A stretch of 64,000 nt of DNA from DATARH01 sp963789255 (GCA_963789255.1 CAWBJW010000002.1:2232001-2296000); one strand, 5' to 3'; shown: positions 25,725 to 35,946, counted from the first letter of the stretch. Numbers and translations: made by a program. The notes: generated by a model not told the origin, from the sequence alone.

Positions 25725-26915
25725 ATCAGCACGTTCTTTGGTGTCTCATCGACGCGGCCGAAGACGATCGTCGTCGGCGCCGGCGTCATCGGCCTTGGCA
25801 TTGCCTGGCGGCTCGTGCAAGCCGGTTGCAGGGTGACGGTTTACGACCGCGGCGAGGCCGGGCACGGCGCCAGCTGGGCGGCGGCCGGCATGCTGGCGGC
25901 CGCGGTCGAGACCGAGCCCGGCGAGGAGGCGCTGCTGGCGCTCGCGCTCGAAAGCCAGCTTTTGTGGCCGGATTTTGTGCGCGAGCTGGAGATCGCCTCG
26001 GGCGTCCCGGTCGAATACCGCGACGAGGGGACGATCGTCGTCGCGCTCAATCGCGACGACGCCGCCCAACTGCGCCATTCCTACGAGTTTCAGAAGGGGC
26101 TCGGTCTCGACCTCCACTGGCTGACGGCGGCCGAGGCGCGCAAGAAGGAGCCGCATCTGAAGCCCGGCCTCGCCGCCGCGGTGTGGAGCCCGCGCGACCA
26201 CCAGGTCGAGAACCGCCTGCTCGGCCGCGCGCTGGCGCTCGCCGCCCGCCGTGCTGGGGTCGAGCTCGTCGAGCATTGCCCGGTCCGCGACATCATCGTC
26301 AACGGCGGCCGCGCCACCGGAATCGTCAGCGAGCGGGGCCGCGATCCGGCCGACATCGTGGTATTGGCGGCCGGCGCCTGGTCGCGCGAAGTGGGCGGCA
26401 TTCCGCCGGCCTACCTGCCGCCGGTGCGCCCGATCAAGGGCCAGATGCTGGCTCTCCAGATGGACCCGGCGGCGCCGTTGTTGCGCCACGTGCTGTGGCT
26501 GCCGCGCGGCTATCTGGTGCCGCGTCGCGACGGGAGGCTGGTCATCGGCGCCACGGTCGAAGAGCGCGGCTTCGATGCGCGCCTCACCGCGGGCGGGCTG
26601 TTGGCGCTGATCGAAGGGGCGTGGCGCGCGGTCCCGGCGATCGAGGAATTGCCGATCGCCGAGATGTGGGTCGGGTTCCGCCCGGGGTCGCGCGACGATG
26701 CGCCGATGCTGGGTCCGAGCGGCATCGACGGGCTCGTCATCGCCGCCGGGCATCACAGGAACGGCATTCTGTTGACCCCGGTCAGCGCCGCAGTGGTCAG
26801 CACCTATATTCTGACAGGGCAGCTGCCCGAGATCGCCGCCGCGTTTTCGCCCGAGCGCTTCGCCGCCGGCGCCGCGCGGGTGGGCCAGCCGGTCAGCGCC
26901 GCGGCGGCGCCATGA
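25725..26915 (+). CDS. thiO: Glycine oxidase ThiO
   Basis: FAD-dependent oxidase that converts glycine to the dehydroglycine needed for the thiazole of thiamine. The Rossmann motif VVGAGVIGLGIAWRL is encoded from 25770, and C-terminal GFRPGSRDDAPMLG and AAGHHRNGILLTPV bind FAD. The frame holds no ATG, GTG or TTG between an in-frame stop at 25710 and GTG 25815, which lies after the FAD motif. The ribosome site is followed at good spacing by ATC 25725, so either a rare ATC start or a small sequence error must be assumed. From 25725 the protein has 396 residues. The stop overlaps the thiS start. Confidence 0.85.
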   Translation: MSTFFGVSSTRPKTIVVGAGVIGLGIAWRLVQAGCRVTVYDRGEAGHGASWAAAGMLAAAVETEPGEEALLALALESQLLWPDFVRELEIASGVPVEYRDEGTIVVALNRDDAAQLRHSYEFQKGLGLDLHWLTAAEARKKEPHLKPGLAAAVWSPRDHQVENRLLGRALALAARRAGVELVEHCPVRDIIVNGGRATGIVSERGRDPADIVVLAAGAWSREVGGIPPAYLPPVRPIKGQMLALQMDPAAPLLRHVLWLPRGYLVPRRDGRLVIGATVEERGFDARLTAGGLLALIEGAWRAVPAIEELPIAEMWVGFRPGSRDDAPMLGPSGIDGLVIAAGHHRNGILLTPVSAAVVSTYILTGQLPEIAAAFSPERFAAGAARVGQPVSAAAAP

Positions 26916-27118
26916 CGCGGCTGCGCATCAACGGCGTTGAGGCCGAATTGGCGGTGACGACGATCGCCGAGCTGCTCGCCCTGCGCGGCATCGACCCCGG
27001 GGCGCGTTTTCTGGCCGTCGCCGTCAATGGCGCCGTGGTGCGCCGCGCCGAGTGGCCGGTTGCCGCGCTCGCTTCCGGCGATGCGGTCGAAATCGTCCGC
27101 CCGCTTCAGGGCGGCTGA
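26912..27118 (+). CDS. thiS: Sulfur carrier protein ThiS
   Basis: 68 residues, ending in the functional Gly-Gly (RPLQGG). This ubiquitin-fold sulfur carrier is adenylated and thiocarboxylated at its C-terminus and delivers sulfur to ThiG. The ATG overlaps the thiO stop (ATGA). The small gene lies in the tail of a longer spurious frame and can be missed. VAVNGAVVRRAEWPVAALASGD matches the family core. Confidence 0.92.
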   Translation: MTRLRINGVEAELAVTTIAELLALRGIDPGARFLAVAVNGAVVRRAEWPVAALASGDAVEIVRPLQGG

Positions 27119-27142
27119 GCTTTGTCCCGTAGGAACATGCCC

Positions 27143-27913
27143 ATGACTGACCCGCTGATCGTTGCCGGCACCACGCTCAAGTCGCGACTTTTCACCGGCA
27201 CTGCCGGCTACCCGAACCAGCAGGTGCTGCTCGATTCCCTGGAAGCGAGCGGGGCCGAGCTGGTCACCGTCTCGATCCGGCGGATCAGCCTCGAAACCTA
27301 TGCCGAGAGCCTTGTCGACCTGCTCGGCGGCCGTTATCGCATCCTGCCCAACACCTCGGGTTGCGTCACCGCGCGCGACGCGATCCTGACCGCCGAACTG
27401 GCGCGCGAGGCGCTGGAGACTGATTGGGTCAAGCTCGAGCTGATCGGCGACCGCGAGACCCTCTACCCCGATGTCGAGCAGCTCGTGCACGCCGCTGACG
27501 AACTGGTGCGCAAGGGTTTCACCGTGCTGCCGTACTGCAACGAGGACCCGGTCGCCTGCCAGAAGCTCGCCGATGTCGGCTGCGCCGCGGTTATGCCCTT
27601 GGGCTCGCTGATCGGCTCGGGGATGGGGATCGCCAACCCGGCGGCGATCGAGCTGATCTGCGCGCGCAGTCCGGTCCCGGTCGTGCTCGATGCCGGGATC
27701 GGCACCGCCTCGGACGCGGCCTACGCGATGGAGCTCGGCTGCGATGCGGTGCTCGTCAACACCGCGATCGCCAAGTCGCACGACCCGCGCCGGATGGCGG
27801 CGGCGATGCGCGCCGCGGTCGAGGCCGGTCGCCTGGCCCGTCTTGCCGGGCGCATCCCGAAGCGCAGTTTCGCCGAGCCGTCGAGCCCGCAGCTCGGCCT
27901 CGTCGGTTCCTGA
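27143..27913 (+). CDS. thiG: Thiazole synthase ThiG
   Basis: 256 residues from ATG 27143; ATG 27137 is an alternative. It makes thiazole phosphate from deoxyxylulose phosphate, dehydroglycine and ThiS-thiocarboxylate. The Schiff-base lysine is in DWVKLELIGD (Lys97); RRISLETYAES, TSGCVTARDA and VMPLGSLIGSGMGI are standard. It is the last gene of a thiO-thiS-thiG unit behind the TPP riboswitch; thiE and thiC are not in the window. Confidence 0.95.
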   Translation: MTDPLIVAGTTLKSRLFTGTAGYPNQQVLLDSLEASGAELVTVSIRRISLETYAESLVDLLGGRYRILPNTSGCVTARDAILTAELAREALETDWVKLELIGDRETLYPDVEQLVHAADELVRKGFTVLPYCNEDPVACQKLADVGCAAVMPLGSLIGSGMGIANPAAIELICARSPVPVVLDAGIGTASDAAYAMELGCDAVLVNTAIAKSHDPRRMAAAMRAAVEAGRLARLAGRIPKRSFAEPSSPQLGLVGS

Positions 27914-27995
27914 CTGCGCGATTGCGCCGCGCTCACCGTAACCTCGGCGTTCCGGCCTCCGTCGGGGCGACAGCCGACATGGCGGGATCGCAACC

Positions 27996-28802
27996 GTGAT
28001 CTTCGCCCTGCCGCTGTACGACGATAATCCGATCCAACGGCCGCCGGTCGCCACCTACGCGCTGATCGGCATGTGCATCGGCGCGTTCTTGTGGCAGCTG
28101 GGCCAGCCGGCAAAGGTCGTCGCTCTTCAATACGGGATGATCCCGGCGGTGCTGTTCGGCTATCGCGCGCTGTCGCCGCAACTGGCCGCCATTCCGCCCT
28201 GGGCGACGATCTTCACCAGCATGTTCCTGCACGGCGGGTGGTTCCATCTTGGCGGCAACATGCTGTTCCTGTGGATTTTCGGAAACAATGTCGAGGATTT
28301 GCTCGGGCGCGCCCGCTACCTGCTGCTCTATCTCGGCAGTGGAGTGGCCGCGGCGCTGCTCCAGGCACTCTCGGCCAAGCACTCGCCAATCCCGATGATC
28401 GGCGCGAGCGGCGCGATCGCCGGCGTGCTCGGCGCCTACCTGGTGATCTATCCGCGCGCCAACGTGCATTGCTTCGTCTGGATCGTGATCTTTTTCTGGA
28501 TTGTCACTGTCCCAGCGTGGATCCTGCTCGGCTTGTGGTTCGCGATGCAGTTGCTGAGCGGCCTCGCTGCCAGCCCGGCCGCGCCGGGCGTCGCGTTCTG
28601 GGCGCATGTCGGCGGTTTTGGTGGCGGCATCATCCTGTTCCTGCTGTTGCGGCCGGGCCAGGTCAGGCTGCTGCAGCCGCAGCGGACCCCGATTTGGGCA
28701 AGGGTGCCGCCGGGCGCCCTTGCGGGGCGCGGGACCTTCCACCGCGGCAGCGTGCCCGATACCGGGCAGCGCTCCATCCGCCCGCCGGGACCGTGGGGAT
28801 AG
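27996..28802 (+). CDS. Rhomboid family intramembrane serine protease
   Basis: 268 residues from a GTG start (the nearest ATG upstream soon meets a stop). Six hydrophobic helices are visible. The catalytic serine is in IGASGAIAGVLGAYL and the histidine in WAHVGGFGGG; the HGGWFHLGGNMLFLWIFGNNVED loop is typical. Substrates cannot be inferred. The tail after the last helix is Pro/Arg rich. The gene stands alone between the thi genes and a penicillin-binding protein. Confidence 0.9.
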   Translation: MIFALPLYDDNPIQRPPVATYALIGMCIGAFLWQLGQPAKVVALQYGMIPAVLFGYRALSPQLAAIPPWATIFTSMFLHGGWFHLGGNMLFLWIFGNNVEDLLGRARYLLLYLGSGVAAALLQALSAKHSPIPMIGASGAIAGVLGAYLVIYPRANVHCFVWIVIFFWIVTVPAWILLGLWFAMQLLSGLAASPAAPGVAFWAHVGGFGGGIILFLLLRPGQVRLLQPQRTPIWARVPPGALAGRGTFHRGSVPDTGQRSIRPPGPWG

Positions 28803-29086
28803 CGCGGCATTTGGCTATCGGGCCTGGTTCCGGATTCGCCGCCGGCGCTGCGACATTTTGCCCAGGCGCGGCATTGGACGCGGCCAGGGCGGAGCCCGGA
28901 AATGCTGGCCATATTATCGCCGTTCGCAGGCCGAAATCTCCGGGACCATTCCCCTCGCTCCGCTGTTGTTATGCTGCCGAGGAACCGGGGTCAGGCGGAG
29001 GAAGCTGTGTCCGAATCAACGCCGATGCGGCATAGCCGGATCCTGCGCCCTGCTGCCGCGCACAACGCCGCAACCGCGCCCCGCCG

Positions 29087-31781
29087 ATGATCCGGGCTTT
29101 GCGCGGGATCGCGCGCGCCTTTTTCATCCTGGTCGTTGTCGCTGCGCTCGGGATCGGCGGCCTCGTCAGCATCACGCTCACGCATTTCGGGCGCGGCCTG
29201 CCCGATTATCAGAAGCTCGCCAATTACGTGCCGGCGACCGGCACCACGGTCTATGCCGGCGACGGCAGCTTCATGGCCGAATTCGAGAGCAAACACCGCA
29301 TCCCGGTGGCAATCGGCAAGGTGCCGCCGATGGTGATCCACGCCTTCCTCGCCGCCGAGGATCGTGATTTCTACCGTCATAACGGCGTCAACCCGGTCGC
29401 CATCTTGCGCGCGGCGATGGCGGATATCCTGCGCTTACAGCGCGGCCAGCGGCCGATCGGTGCCTCGACGATCACCCAGCAGGTTGTCCGCCATTTCCTG
29501 CTCAGCAACGAGGTGTCAGTGTCGCGCAAGATCAAGGAGGCGATCCTTGCCTACCGCATCGAGCGCACACTGAGCAAAAACCGCATCCTCGAAATCTATC
29601 TCAACGAGATCTATCTGGGAGCCGGCGCTTATGGTGTCGCCGCCGCCGCCGACACCTACTTCCACAAGCCGCTCGACCAGCTCGACCCTGGCCGAGGCCG
29701 CACTTCTCGCGGCCTTACCCAAGGCACCCAACAATTACAACCCGATCCGCCATCCGGCGGCGGCGCGGGCGCGGCGCGACTGGGTGCTCGCCGGCATGGC
29801 CGATGTCGGCTGGATCAGCGCGGCGCAGGCGAGGATGGCGATGGCCGAGCCGCTCGGCGTCCAACTGCGCAGCGAGCCCCCAGGGGACCAGGCCGGCGGG
29901 CACAGCGGCTATTTCACCGAAGAGGTACGGCGCGAGCTGATCGCCCGGTTTGGCGAGAAATCCGTCTATGAGGGCGGGTTGACCGTGCGCACGAGCTATG
30001 TGCCGGCCTATCAGCAGATGGCCGAAACCGCGTTCCGCAATGGCCTCGTCGCCTACGACCGGCGCCACGGGTGGCGCGGCCCGCTCGCCCATCTGCCGAG
30101 CGGGGCCGCGGCGCAAGCCGCCCTTTTCAGCATGGCCGACCCGCCCGGCCCCGACGGCTGGCAACTCGCCGCGGTAACCGCGATCGATGGCGGCGGCGCC
30201 ACGATCGCGATGAAGAGCGGCGGCGTCGGACGGATCCCGCTCGACGAGCTGCGCTGGGCCCGCCGCACCCTCGGGGATCAGCGCGTCGGCACGGCGGTGC
30301 AGCGCGCGGGCGATGTGGTCCATCCCGGCGACGTTGTGCTGGTCGAGCCGGTCGCGACCGCAGCCCTGCCGCCCAAGGGGCGGTACGCCGCAGTCAATGC
30401 CGTTCCCAGTTACGCGCTGCGCCAGATCCCGGATGTCAGCGGCGGGGTTGTGGTGATGGATCCGAAGACCGGGCGGGTGTTCGCCCTGGTTGGCGGCTGG
30501 TCGTTCCGGCAGAGCCAATTCGACCGGGCGACCCAGGCCCAGCGCCAACCCGGATCGGCCATCAAGCCGCTGGTCTATGTCACCGCGCTGGAGAATGGTT
30601 TCACCCCGTCGAGCGCCGTCGAGGATGTCCCGGTCGAGATACCGCAAGGTCCGGGGCTGCCGCCCTGGGAGCCGGTTAACTACGAGGGCAATTATGTCGG
30701 GGCGACCACCCTGGAAGATGCGCTGATTCATTCGCGCAACCTGGCGACCGTGCACGTGGCGATGACGATCGGCATGCCGGCGATCGCGAAGACCGTGCAC
30801 GATTTCGGCGTCATGGACCGGATGCCGCTGTACTACTCGATGGCGCTGGGCGCCGGCGACACGACGCTCTTACGCCTGACCAGCGCCTACGCGATGCTCG
30901 ATAATGGCGGGCATTGGCTGATGTCCTCGGTCATCGATCTCGTGCAGGACCGCAACGGCCGCATCCTCTATCAAAAGGGCGTCAATGGCTGCGCCGCGTG
31001 CTTTGTCGCCGGCAGCCCGCGCAATGGCCCCGACACCGGCACGATTTATCGCCCGACCGGCGCCGCCGACCCTTCCTCGATCTACCTGCCGAACGCGACC
31101 TACATCGACAACGCGCTGGTCTATAAGCCGACCAAACGCGACCCGCTGGTCACCGAGGAGGCGGATACCGAACTCCTCTCGATGATGCAGGGCGTGGTCG
31201 AGCGCGGCACCGGCATTGCCGTAGCGGCGGTCGGCAAGCCGCTCGCCGGCAAGACCGGCACGACAAGCGACTGGTTCGATGCCTGGTTCGTCGGTTTTTC
31301 GCCGGACCTCACGGCGGGGGTGTTTGTCGGCTTCGACGAGCCGCGTACCTTGGGTGACGGCGAGGTCGGCGGCCATGTTGCCGCGCCGATCTTCCGCGAC
31401 TTCATGGCGGCGGCGCTGAAGGGCAAGCCGGCGAAGCCGTTCCCGGTGCCTGCCGGTGCGGCTGCGGCGCTGGCAAGCACCTCCACCAGCGCGAGCGACG
31501 ACGCGAGCGCAAGCCTTTCGCCCCCGTCGGACGGCGACCTGGCAAACCCCAACATCGACACCCCAGGCTCCGACTACCCTGCGCCGGCCGACCAGGACGA
31601 CAGCGCCAGCCCGGTGCCATGGCAGGACCGCCCGGCGGTGCGCGACGACACGATGCCGCTGACCCGGGATTATGCGTCGTCGCAACCGCCGGGCTATGCC
31701 GCCGCGCCGGCGCCGCACGACACCCCGCTTCCACCGGTGCGGGCGGTGCGGCCGGCGACCGGCACCGGCGGGCTCTACTGA
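29087..31781 (+). CDS. Class A penicillin-binding protein 1A (frame break)
   Basis: About 897 residues after correcting one frame break near 29685 (total length 3n+1). One N-terminal membrane helix precedes the GT51 transglycosylase domain (LAAEDRDFYRHNGVNPVAILRA, GASTITQQVVRHFLL, EIYLNEIYLGAGAYG). The transpeptidase domain has QRQPGSAIKPLVY (SxxK), HSRNLA (SxN) and GKTGTTSDWFDAWFVG (KTG). It polymerises and cross-links peptidoglycan in the periplasm. The C-terminus is a long low-complexity Pro/Ala/Ser tail. The break falls between YFHKPLDQL and LAEAALLAALPKAPNNYNP, which should be contiguous. Confidence 0.88.
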
Positions 31782-31935
31782 GCGTCTGACAGTGCGTTGA
31801 GACCGAAAGCCTCGGCGAGCAGCGTGTAGGATCGCTGGCGCGCCGCGAAATCGTGGCAGATCGTCAACACCACGATCTCCTCGACCCCGTAGGTCTCGGC
31901 CAGCGCTTCGAGACGCGCCTTGACCTGACCCGGGG
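31775..31935 (-). pseudogene. C-terminal remnant of a luciferase-like (LLM) flavin oxidoreductase
   Basis: The frame reads GQVKARLEALAETYGVEEIVVLTICHDFAARQRSY and LLAEAFGL, the typical end of LLM-class monooxygenases. The rest of the gene is missing and the frame runs directly into the 3' end of the GH1 gene. About 50 residues remain. Confidence 0.6.
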
Positions 31936-31968
31936 TGCACTGAGCGCCGGATCGCCGCAAGCGGCGCC

Positions 31969-33369
31969 TCACAGGCTACTGGTCCGAGCCACCCGGGCAA
32001 ACCAGTCGTAGGACGCCTTCGGCGTGCGCTTCAGCGTAGCGCGATCGACCCGCACCAGACCGAACGGCGCGGTATAGCCCTCGGCCCATTCGAAATTGTC
32101 GAGGATGGTCCAGGCGAAATAGCCCCGCAGATTGGCCTTCTGACCGAGGGCGCGGTGGCACGCGGCGATGTGATCGCGCAGAAACGCGATGCGCTGCTGG
32201 TCGTCGACCCGGCCGCCGGGACCGGGCGTGTCGCTGAAACAGGCACCGTTCTCGGTTATGTAGACCGGCGGATTGCCGTAATGGTCGCGCAAATCCGCCA
32301 GGACCTCGACCAGGCCGTTGGGATCGATCGGCCAGCCCAGCGCGGTGCGCTGCATGCCGGCCGGAACGGCGCCCCAATTGGTGCCGACGAGGCCGGCGGG
32401 ATCGGCCTTCTGGTAGGCCGGATCGTAGTAGTTGACCCCGACGAAATCGATCGGTTGGCGGATCTGCGCGAGGTCGTCGCCTTTGACGAGCGGCTCGATG
32501 AACCGGGCGATGCGCGCCGGGTAGGTCCCGCGAAGCGGCGGGTCGAGCGAGGCGCGGTTCCATACCGCATCCCACATCTCCGCCGCCGGGACATTGGCGG
32601 CGAGCCCATCCGCCGGCCGCGACGGCTGCAGGCTCAGCGCATTGCCGATCTTGAAACGGCTGCCGCCGACGGCGCGCAGCGCGGCGACGCCGCGGCCATG
32701 CGCCAGATTCTGGTGGTGCAACGCCGCAAACATCGCCTCGCGGCTCGTCAATCCCGGCGCATGCAGGCCGAGACCGTGCCCGATGACGGCATGGACCGAG
32801 GGTTCGTTGAGGGTGAGCCAATGGGTCACCCGGTCGCCGAGCCGGTGTGCGAGGAGACCGGCGTAATCGGCGTAGGGATCGGCGATCGCGCGCTCGGTCC
32901 AGCCGCCGCGATCCTGCAATGCCTGCGGCAGATCCCAGTGGTAAAGGCAGAGCCACGGCTCGATCCCGGCCTTCAGCAACGCGTCGGTCAGCCGGCTGTA
33001 ATAGTCGAGGCCGCGCGGGTCGGGCTGGCCGGTGCCGGACGGCAGGACGCGCGCCCAGGAAACCGAAAACCGGTAGGCTTTGAGCCCGGCCTGCGCGATC
33101 AGCGCGATGTCGTCGGGATAGCGATGGTAATCGTCGCAGGCAATGTCGCCGTTGCTGCCGTCCTTGATCTTGCCCGACAGCCGGCAGAAGCTGTCCCAGA
33201 TGCAGTCTGCGGGGCGATCGGCGCGGCCTTCCACCTGATAGGCCGAGGTCGCGGTGCCCCACAAGAACCCGGGCGGAAAGCGCAACGTCGCGGCCGCGGC
33301 CGGCAATCCATCAATCAGGCTGCCCGCCGCCATGATGCCCGCCGATTTGAGCAGATCGCGGCGCAGCAT
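31969..33369 (-). CDS. GH1 family beta-glucosidase, exported
   Basis: 466 residues. The N-terminus MLRRDLLKSAGIMAAGSLIDG suggests export (Tat-like, single Arg pair). The acid/base glutamate is in TLNEPSVHAVIGHG and the nucleophile in VYITENGACFSD; FPPGFLWGTATSAYQVEG is the GH1 signature. It hydrolyses aryl- or oligo-beta-glucosides. The start ATG overlaps the stop of the SMP-30 gene by one base (TAATG), so both are probably cotranscribed for sugar use. Confidence 0.92.
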   Translation of the reverse strand: MLRRDLLKSAGIMAAGSLIDGLPAAAATLRFPPGFLWGTATSAYQVEGRADRPADCIWDSFCRLSGKIKDGSNGDIACDDYHRYPDDIALIAQAGLKAYRFSVSWARVLPSGTGQPDPRGLDYYSRLTDALLKAGIEPWLCLYHWDLPQALQDRGGWTERAIADPYADYAGLLAHRLGDRVTHWLTLNEPSVHAVIGHGLGLHAPGLTSREAMFAALHHQNLAHGRGVAALRAVGGSRFKIGNALSLQPSRPADGLAANVPAAEMWDAVWNRASLDPPLRGTYPARIARFIEPLVKGDDLAQIRQPIDFVGVNYYDPAYQKADPAGLVGTNWGAVPAGMQRTALGWPIDPNGLVEVLADLRDHYGNPPVYITENGACFSDTPGPGGRVDDQQRIAFLRDHIAACHRALGQKANLRGYFAWTILDNFEWAEGYTAPFGLVRVDRATLKRTPKASYDWFARVARTSSL

Positions 33370-34316
33370 TACCCGCCGATCGCCCCCTCGGTGTTAACGT
33401 AGACCGCGTAGAGCGAGTGGCTCGCCGCCATGAACAGGCGGTTGCGCTTCAACCCGCCGAAGCACAGATTGGCGCAGCGCTCGGGCAGCGCAATGCGGCC
33501 GATCATCGTGCCGTCCGGGGCGAAGATCGCGACCCCGTTGAGCGCCTCGCCGCCGCCCCAGCCGCACCACAGATTGCCGAGCACATCAACGCGGAAACCG
33601 TCGGGCGAGCCGTCGCCGAGATCGGCGAAGTTGCGCGGATTGGCCAGCTGCGTCCCGTCGGCGACGACATCGAAGACGCGGATCGCGCGCGGCTGGGCCC
33701 GCGACTCGACGATGTATATGCGAGACTCGTCGGGCGAAAAGCACAGCCCGTTGGGGAAATTGATCCCTTCCGCGGCGATCGTCGTTCGTCCGGTGCGGCC
33801 GTCAACGCGATAGACGTTGGTCGGCAGTTCCGGCTTGGCCTTGGTGCCCTCGTAATTGCCGAGGATGCCGAAGGCCGGGTCGGTGAACCAGACCGACCCG
33901 TCCGACTTGACGACGACATCGTTGGGCGAGTTGAGCGGCTTATGCTCGAAGCGGTTGCAAATGACCGTGATCGAGCCGTCATGCTCGGTGCGGGTCACCC
34001 GGCGCATGCCGTGCTCGCAGGTGACGAGCCGCCCCTGCCGGTCGCGGGTGTTGCCGTTGGCGTTGTTCGAGGGCTCGCGGAAGATGCTGACCGCGTCGGT
34101 TTCCTCGTCCCATTTGAGGATGCGGTTGTTGGGGATGTCGCTCCACAACACGCACCGCATATCGCCGATCCAGACCGGGCCCTCGCTCCAGCGGCAGCCG
34201 GTGTTGAGCTGCTCGACGGCGGCATTCAGCGGCGGCCGCAGCGCCTCGAAACGCGGATCGAGGGTGATGACTGCCGGGTCGGGATAGGCTTGGGCGGGCT
34301 GCCATCCGCTGGTCAT
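33369..34316 (-). CDS. SMP-30/gluconolactonase-family protein (copy 1)
   Basis: 315 residues, a six-bladed propeller lactonase type. Metal-site segments are SEGPVWIGDMRCVLWSDIPN (Glu), NSPNDVVVKSDGSVWFTDP (Asn) and FPNGLCFSPDES (Asn/Asp). Family members hydrolyse sugar lactones such as gluconolactone. It is strongly similar to the second copy at 61920-62862 over its whole length. Coupling to the GH1 gene suggests hydrolysis of a glycoside and then a lactone; this is inferred. Confidence 0.88.
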   Translation of the reverse strand: MTSGWQPAQAYPDPAVITLDPRFEALRPPLNAAVEQLNTGCRWSEGPVWIGDMRCVLWSDIPNNRILKWDEETDAVSIFREPSNNANGNTRDRQGRLVTCEHGMRRVTRTEHDGSITVICNRFEHKPLNSPNDVVVKSDGSVWFTDPAFGILGNYEGTKAKPELPTNVYRVDGRTGRTTIAAEGINFPNGLCFSPDESRIYIVESRAQPRAIRVFDVVADGTQLANPRNFADLGDGSPDGFRVDVLGNLWCGWGGGEALNGVAIFAPDGTMIGRIALPERCANLCFGGLKRNRLFMAASHSLYAVYVNTEGAIGG

Positions 34317-34415
34317 TGCGGCTCTCCCTCAAGGTGTTTGGATGCCGGAGTGGGCCGGCGGCAGCAACAATGCGGCCTTTGGGACGGCGGCTCAAGGGAC
34401 GGCGCCGAGGCGGGA

Positions 34416-34589
34416 TCAGAACCCGTTGGAGACCGAGGTGAAAAAGCCGATCACCGCGGTGCCGACGAAAGTCGCCCAGCTGACCACGAGAATCGATATG
34501 AACACCAGTATCAGGGCATATTCGATCGCTGTCGCGCCCGACCGGTCGCGCCGTAGCGCCACCAGGGTGACAAGCATTCGATCGATCAT
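34416..34589 (-). CDS. Flp family type IVb pilin
   Basis: 57 residues from ATG 34589, with a GGAGGAGGG ribosome site just upstream. After a short basic leader the motif DRSGATAIEYALILVFISIL gives the prepilin cleavage site (after Gly) and the conserved Glu, followed by one hydrophobic helix. It would be the major subunit of a tad-type pilus. No other tad/cpa gene is in the window, so the copy is solitary. Confidence 0.88.
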   Translation of the reverse strand: MIDRMLVTLVALRRDRSGATAIEYALILVFISILVVSWATFVGTAVIGFFTSVSNGF

Positions 34590-34805
34590 CGCCACCCTCC
34601 TCCGGAGCGTTCGACAGACTGCGGCGTGACGGGGCGCCAATGCCCCTGGTGGGTGGTGCCCCACCCCGCCCGCATCGGGTCAACTCGCCTTCTCTTCGCG
34701 CAACACCCCGATCGCTTCGGATGGCGGGCCGGGCAGGTACCGGTCCGTGGTCCCGAATCAACCGTGGTGCGGGTTCGACCTTTGAAATGTTAGCTGTCTT
34801 TCCCA

Positions 34806-35933
34806 TTACGTCAACGCGTTTTTGCCGATTTGCCCGGTAAGCTGCCCGACAGAAGTAAACAAACTATTACAGAGTGCGAGATGGGCGGCCTGTACCGAGC
34901 GGATATCATGCAATTTTTGTAATTGCTGTCGTAATTCTATGGTTTGCGCCCGCGTCATCAGTAAGGCCTGGTGGAAATCCTCGACAATGGCGGCGGGGGA
35001 ATAGCGGGTGGCTTCTTCTTGAATCCCGCCGAAATTGGTCGCGTGCGCGAGCGCAAGGGTGCGACCGGCGGTAACGAGGCCGATATAGCCGCGCGACGCC
35101 GCTGCGATCGTCGGGGTGGCGCAGGCGATTGCCTCCATCGCCGCGCGCCCCGGCGCCACGACGACATCGGCGTCGGCCAGGAACTGCCGGAGCGCACGGC
35201 GCTCGCTGAGCCAGCCGACGCGAACCACGTTGACCGCAGCGCTCGCCGCCGCCCGATCGATGGCCTCGGTCAAGGGATTCGCCGACGGCCCGTAAAAGCG
35301 GTCGCCGGCGACACGCAGTTCGAACTGGTCGGGCGAGCCGGTTTCGACGAGATGATCGACCAGGTCCCCGATTGCCTGCGACAAGACACCCTTGTCGGGG
35401 TCGAGCCGGGAGGCGATTGCGATCGTCGTCCTTTGCGTATCGCGGCGCTCTTCGTGCGGCGAAAACGTATCGAAATCCACCCCGTTCGGGATGACCACCA
35501 GCTTGTCGGCGAGGCGCGGACAGAGCTGCCCGACGAACTCGGCAATATGGGACGAGACGCAGATGATCGCCTGGACCACCGCGCCATATTGCGCGAATTC
35601 GTCATCGTATCCACAGTGAATGGTGACCCCGAGCGGGATCCCCTGGGCTTGCGCCACCGCCATGCCCACTCTGCGTGCCTGAAACGGATGGGCGTGGACG
35701 AGATCGAACGGGCCATTCGACAATGCGTGAGCAACGCTGGCGTCGAGATCCTCCATCGGGTCCTCGATGTATTTCGCGCCAGCGCCAATGAACCGACCAA
35801 TGACCTTGCTCGGCGGCGCCATCACGGTGACCTGCCAGCCTCCGGCGAGAAGCGCCTCGGCGGTGTCGATGACATTCTCGTGGAGCCCGCCGAAGTCGGT
35901 CAGCCAATGCACCGGAATCAGTACGCGTTTCAT
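34806..35933 (-). CDS. GT4-type glycosyltransferase
   Basis: 375 residues from ATG 35933 (MKRVLIPVHWLTDFGGLHEN); ATG 35945, right after the murB stop, would add four. N-terminal VIDTAEALLAGGWQVTVMAP, the hinge LVVIPNGVDFDTFSP and the C-terminal block VVVAPGRAAMEAIACATPTI with the donor-binding Glu indicate a retaining GT-B enzyme. Donor and acceptor are unknown. It follows murB and the MurA-like gene with gaps of 13 and 29 bp, so it probably belongs to the same pathway. Confidence 0.85.
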   Translation of the reverse strand: MKRVLIPVHWLTDFGGLHENVIDTAEALLAGGWQVTVMAPPSKVIGRFIGAGAKYIEDPMEDLDASVAHALSNGPFDLVHAHPFQARRVGMAVAQAQGIPLGVTIHCGYDDEFAQYGAVVQAIICVSSHIAEFVGQLCPRLADKLVVIPNGVDFDTFSPHEERRDTQRTTIAIASRLDPDKGVLSQAIGDLVDHLVETGSPDQFELRVAGDRFYGPSANPLTEAIDRAAASAAVNVVRVGWLSERRALRQFLADADVVVAPGRAAMEAIACATPTIAAASRGYIGLVTAGRTLALAHATNFGGIQEEATRYSPAAIVEDFHQALLMTRAQTIELRQQLQKLHDIRSVQAAHLALCNSLFTSVGQLTGQIGKNALT

Positions 35934-35946
35934 CCCGGTCCCCATT

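Noticed and set aside
25616..27118. 500-codon plus-strand frame overlapping thiO
   Set aside because: Only its last 69 codons are real (thiS); the rest is an Arg-rich shadow of thiO in another frame.
29087..31781. Possible selenocysteine or programmed frameshift in PBP1A and other broken genes
   Set aside because: These breaks are shifts of frame, not in-frame UGA codons, have no common slippery motif, and fit single-base insertions.
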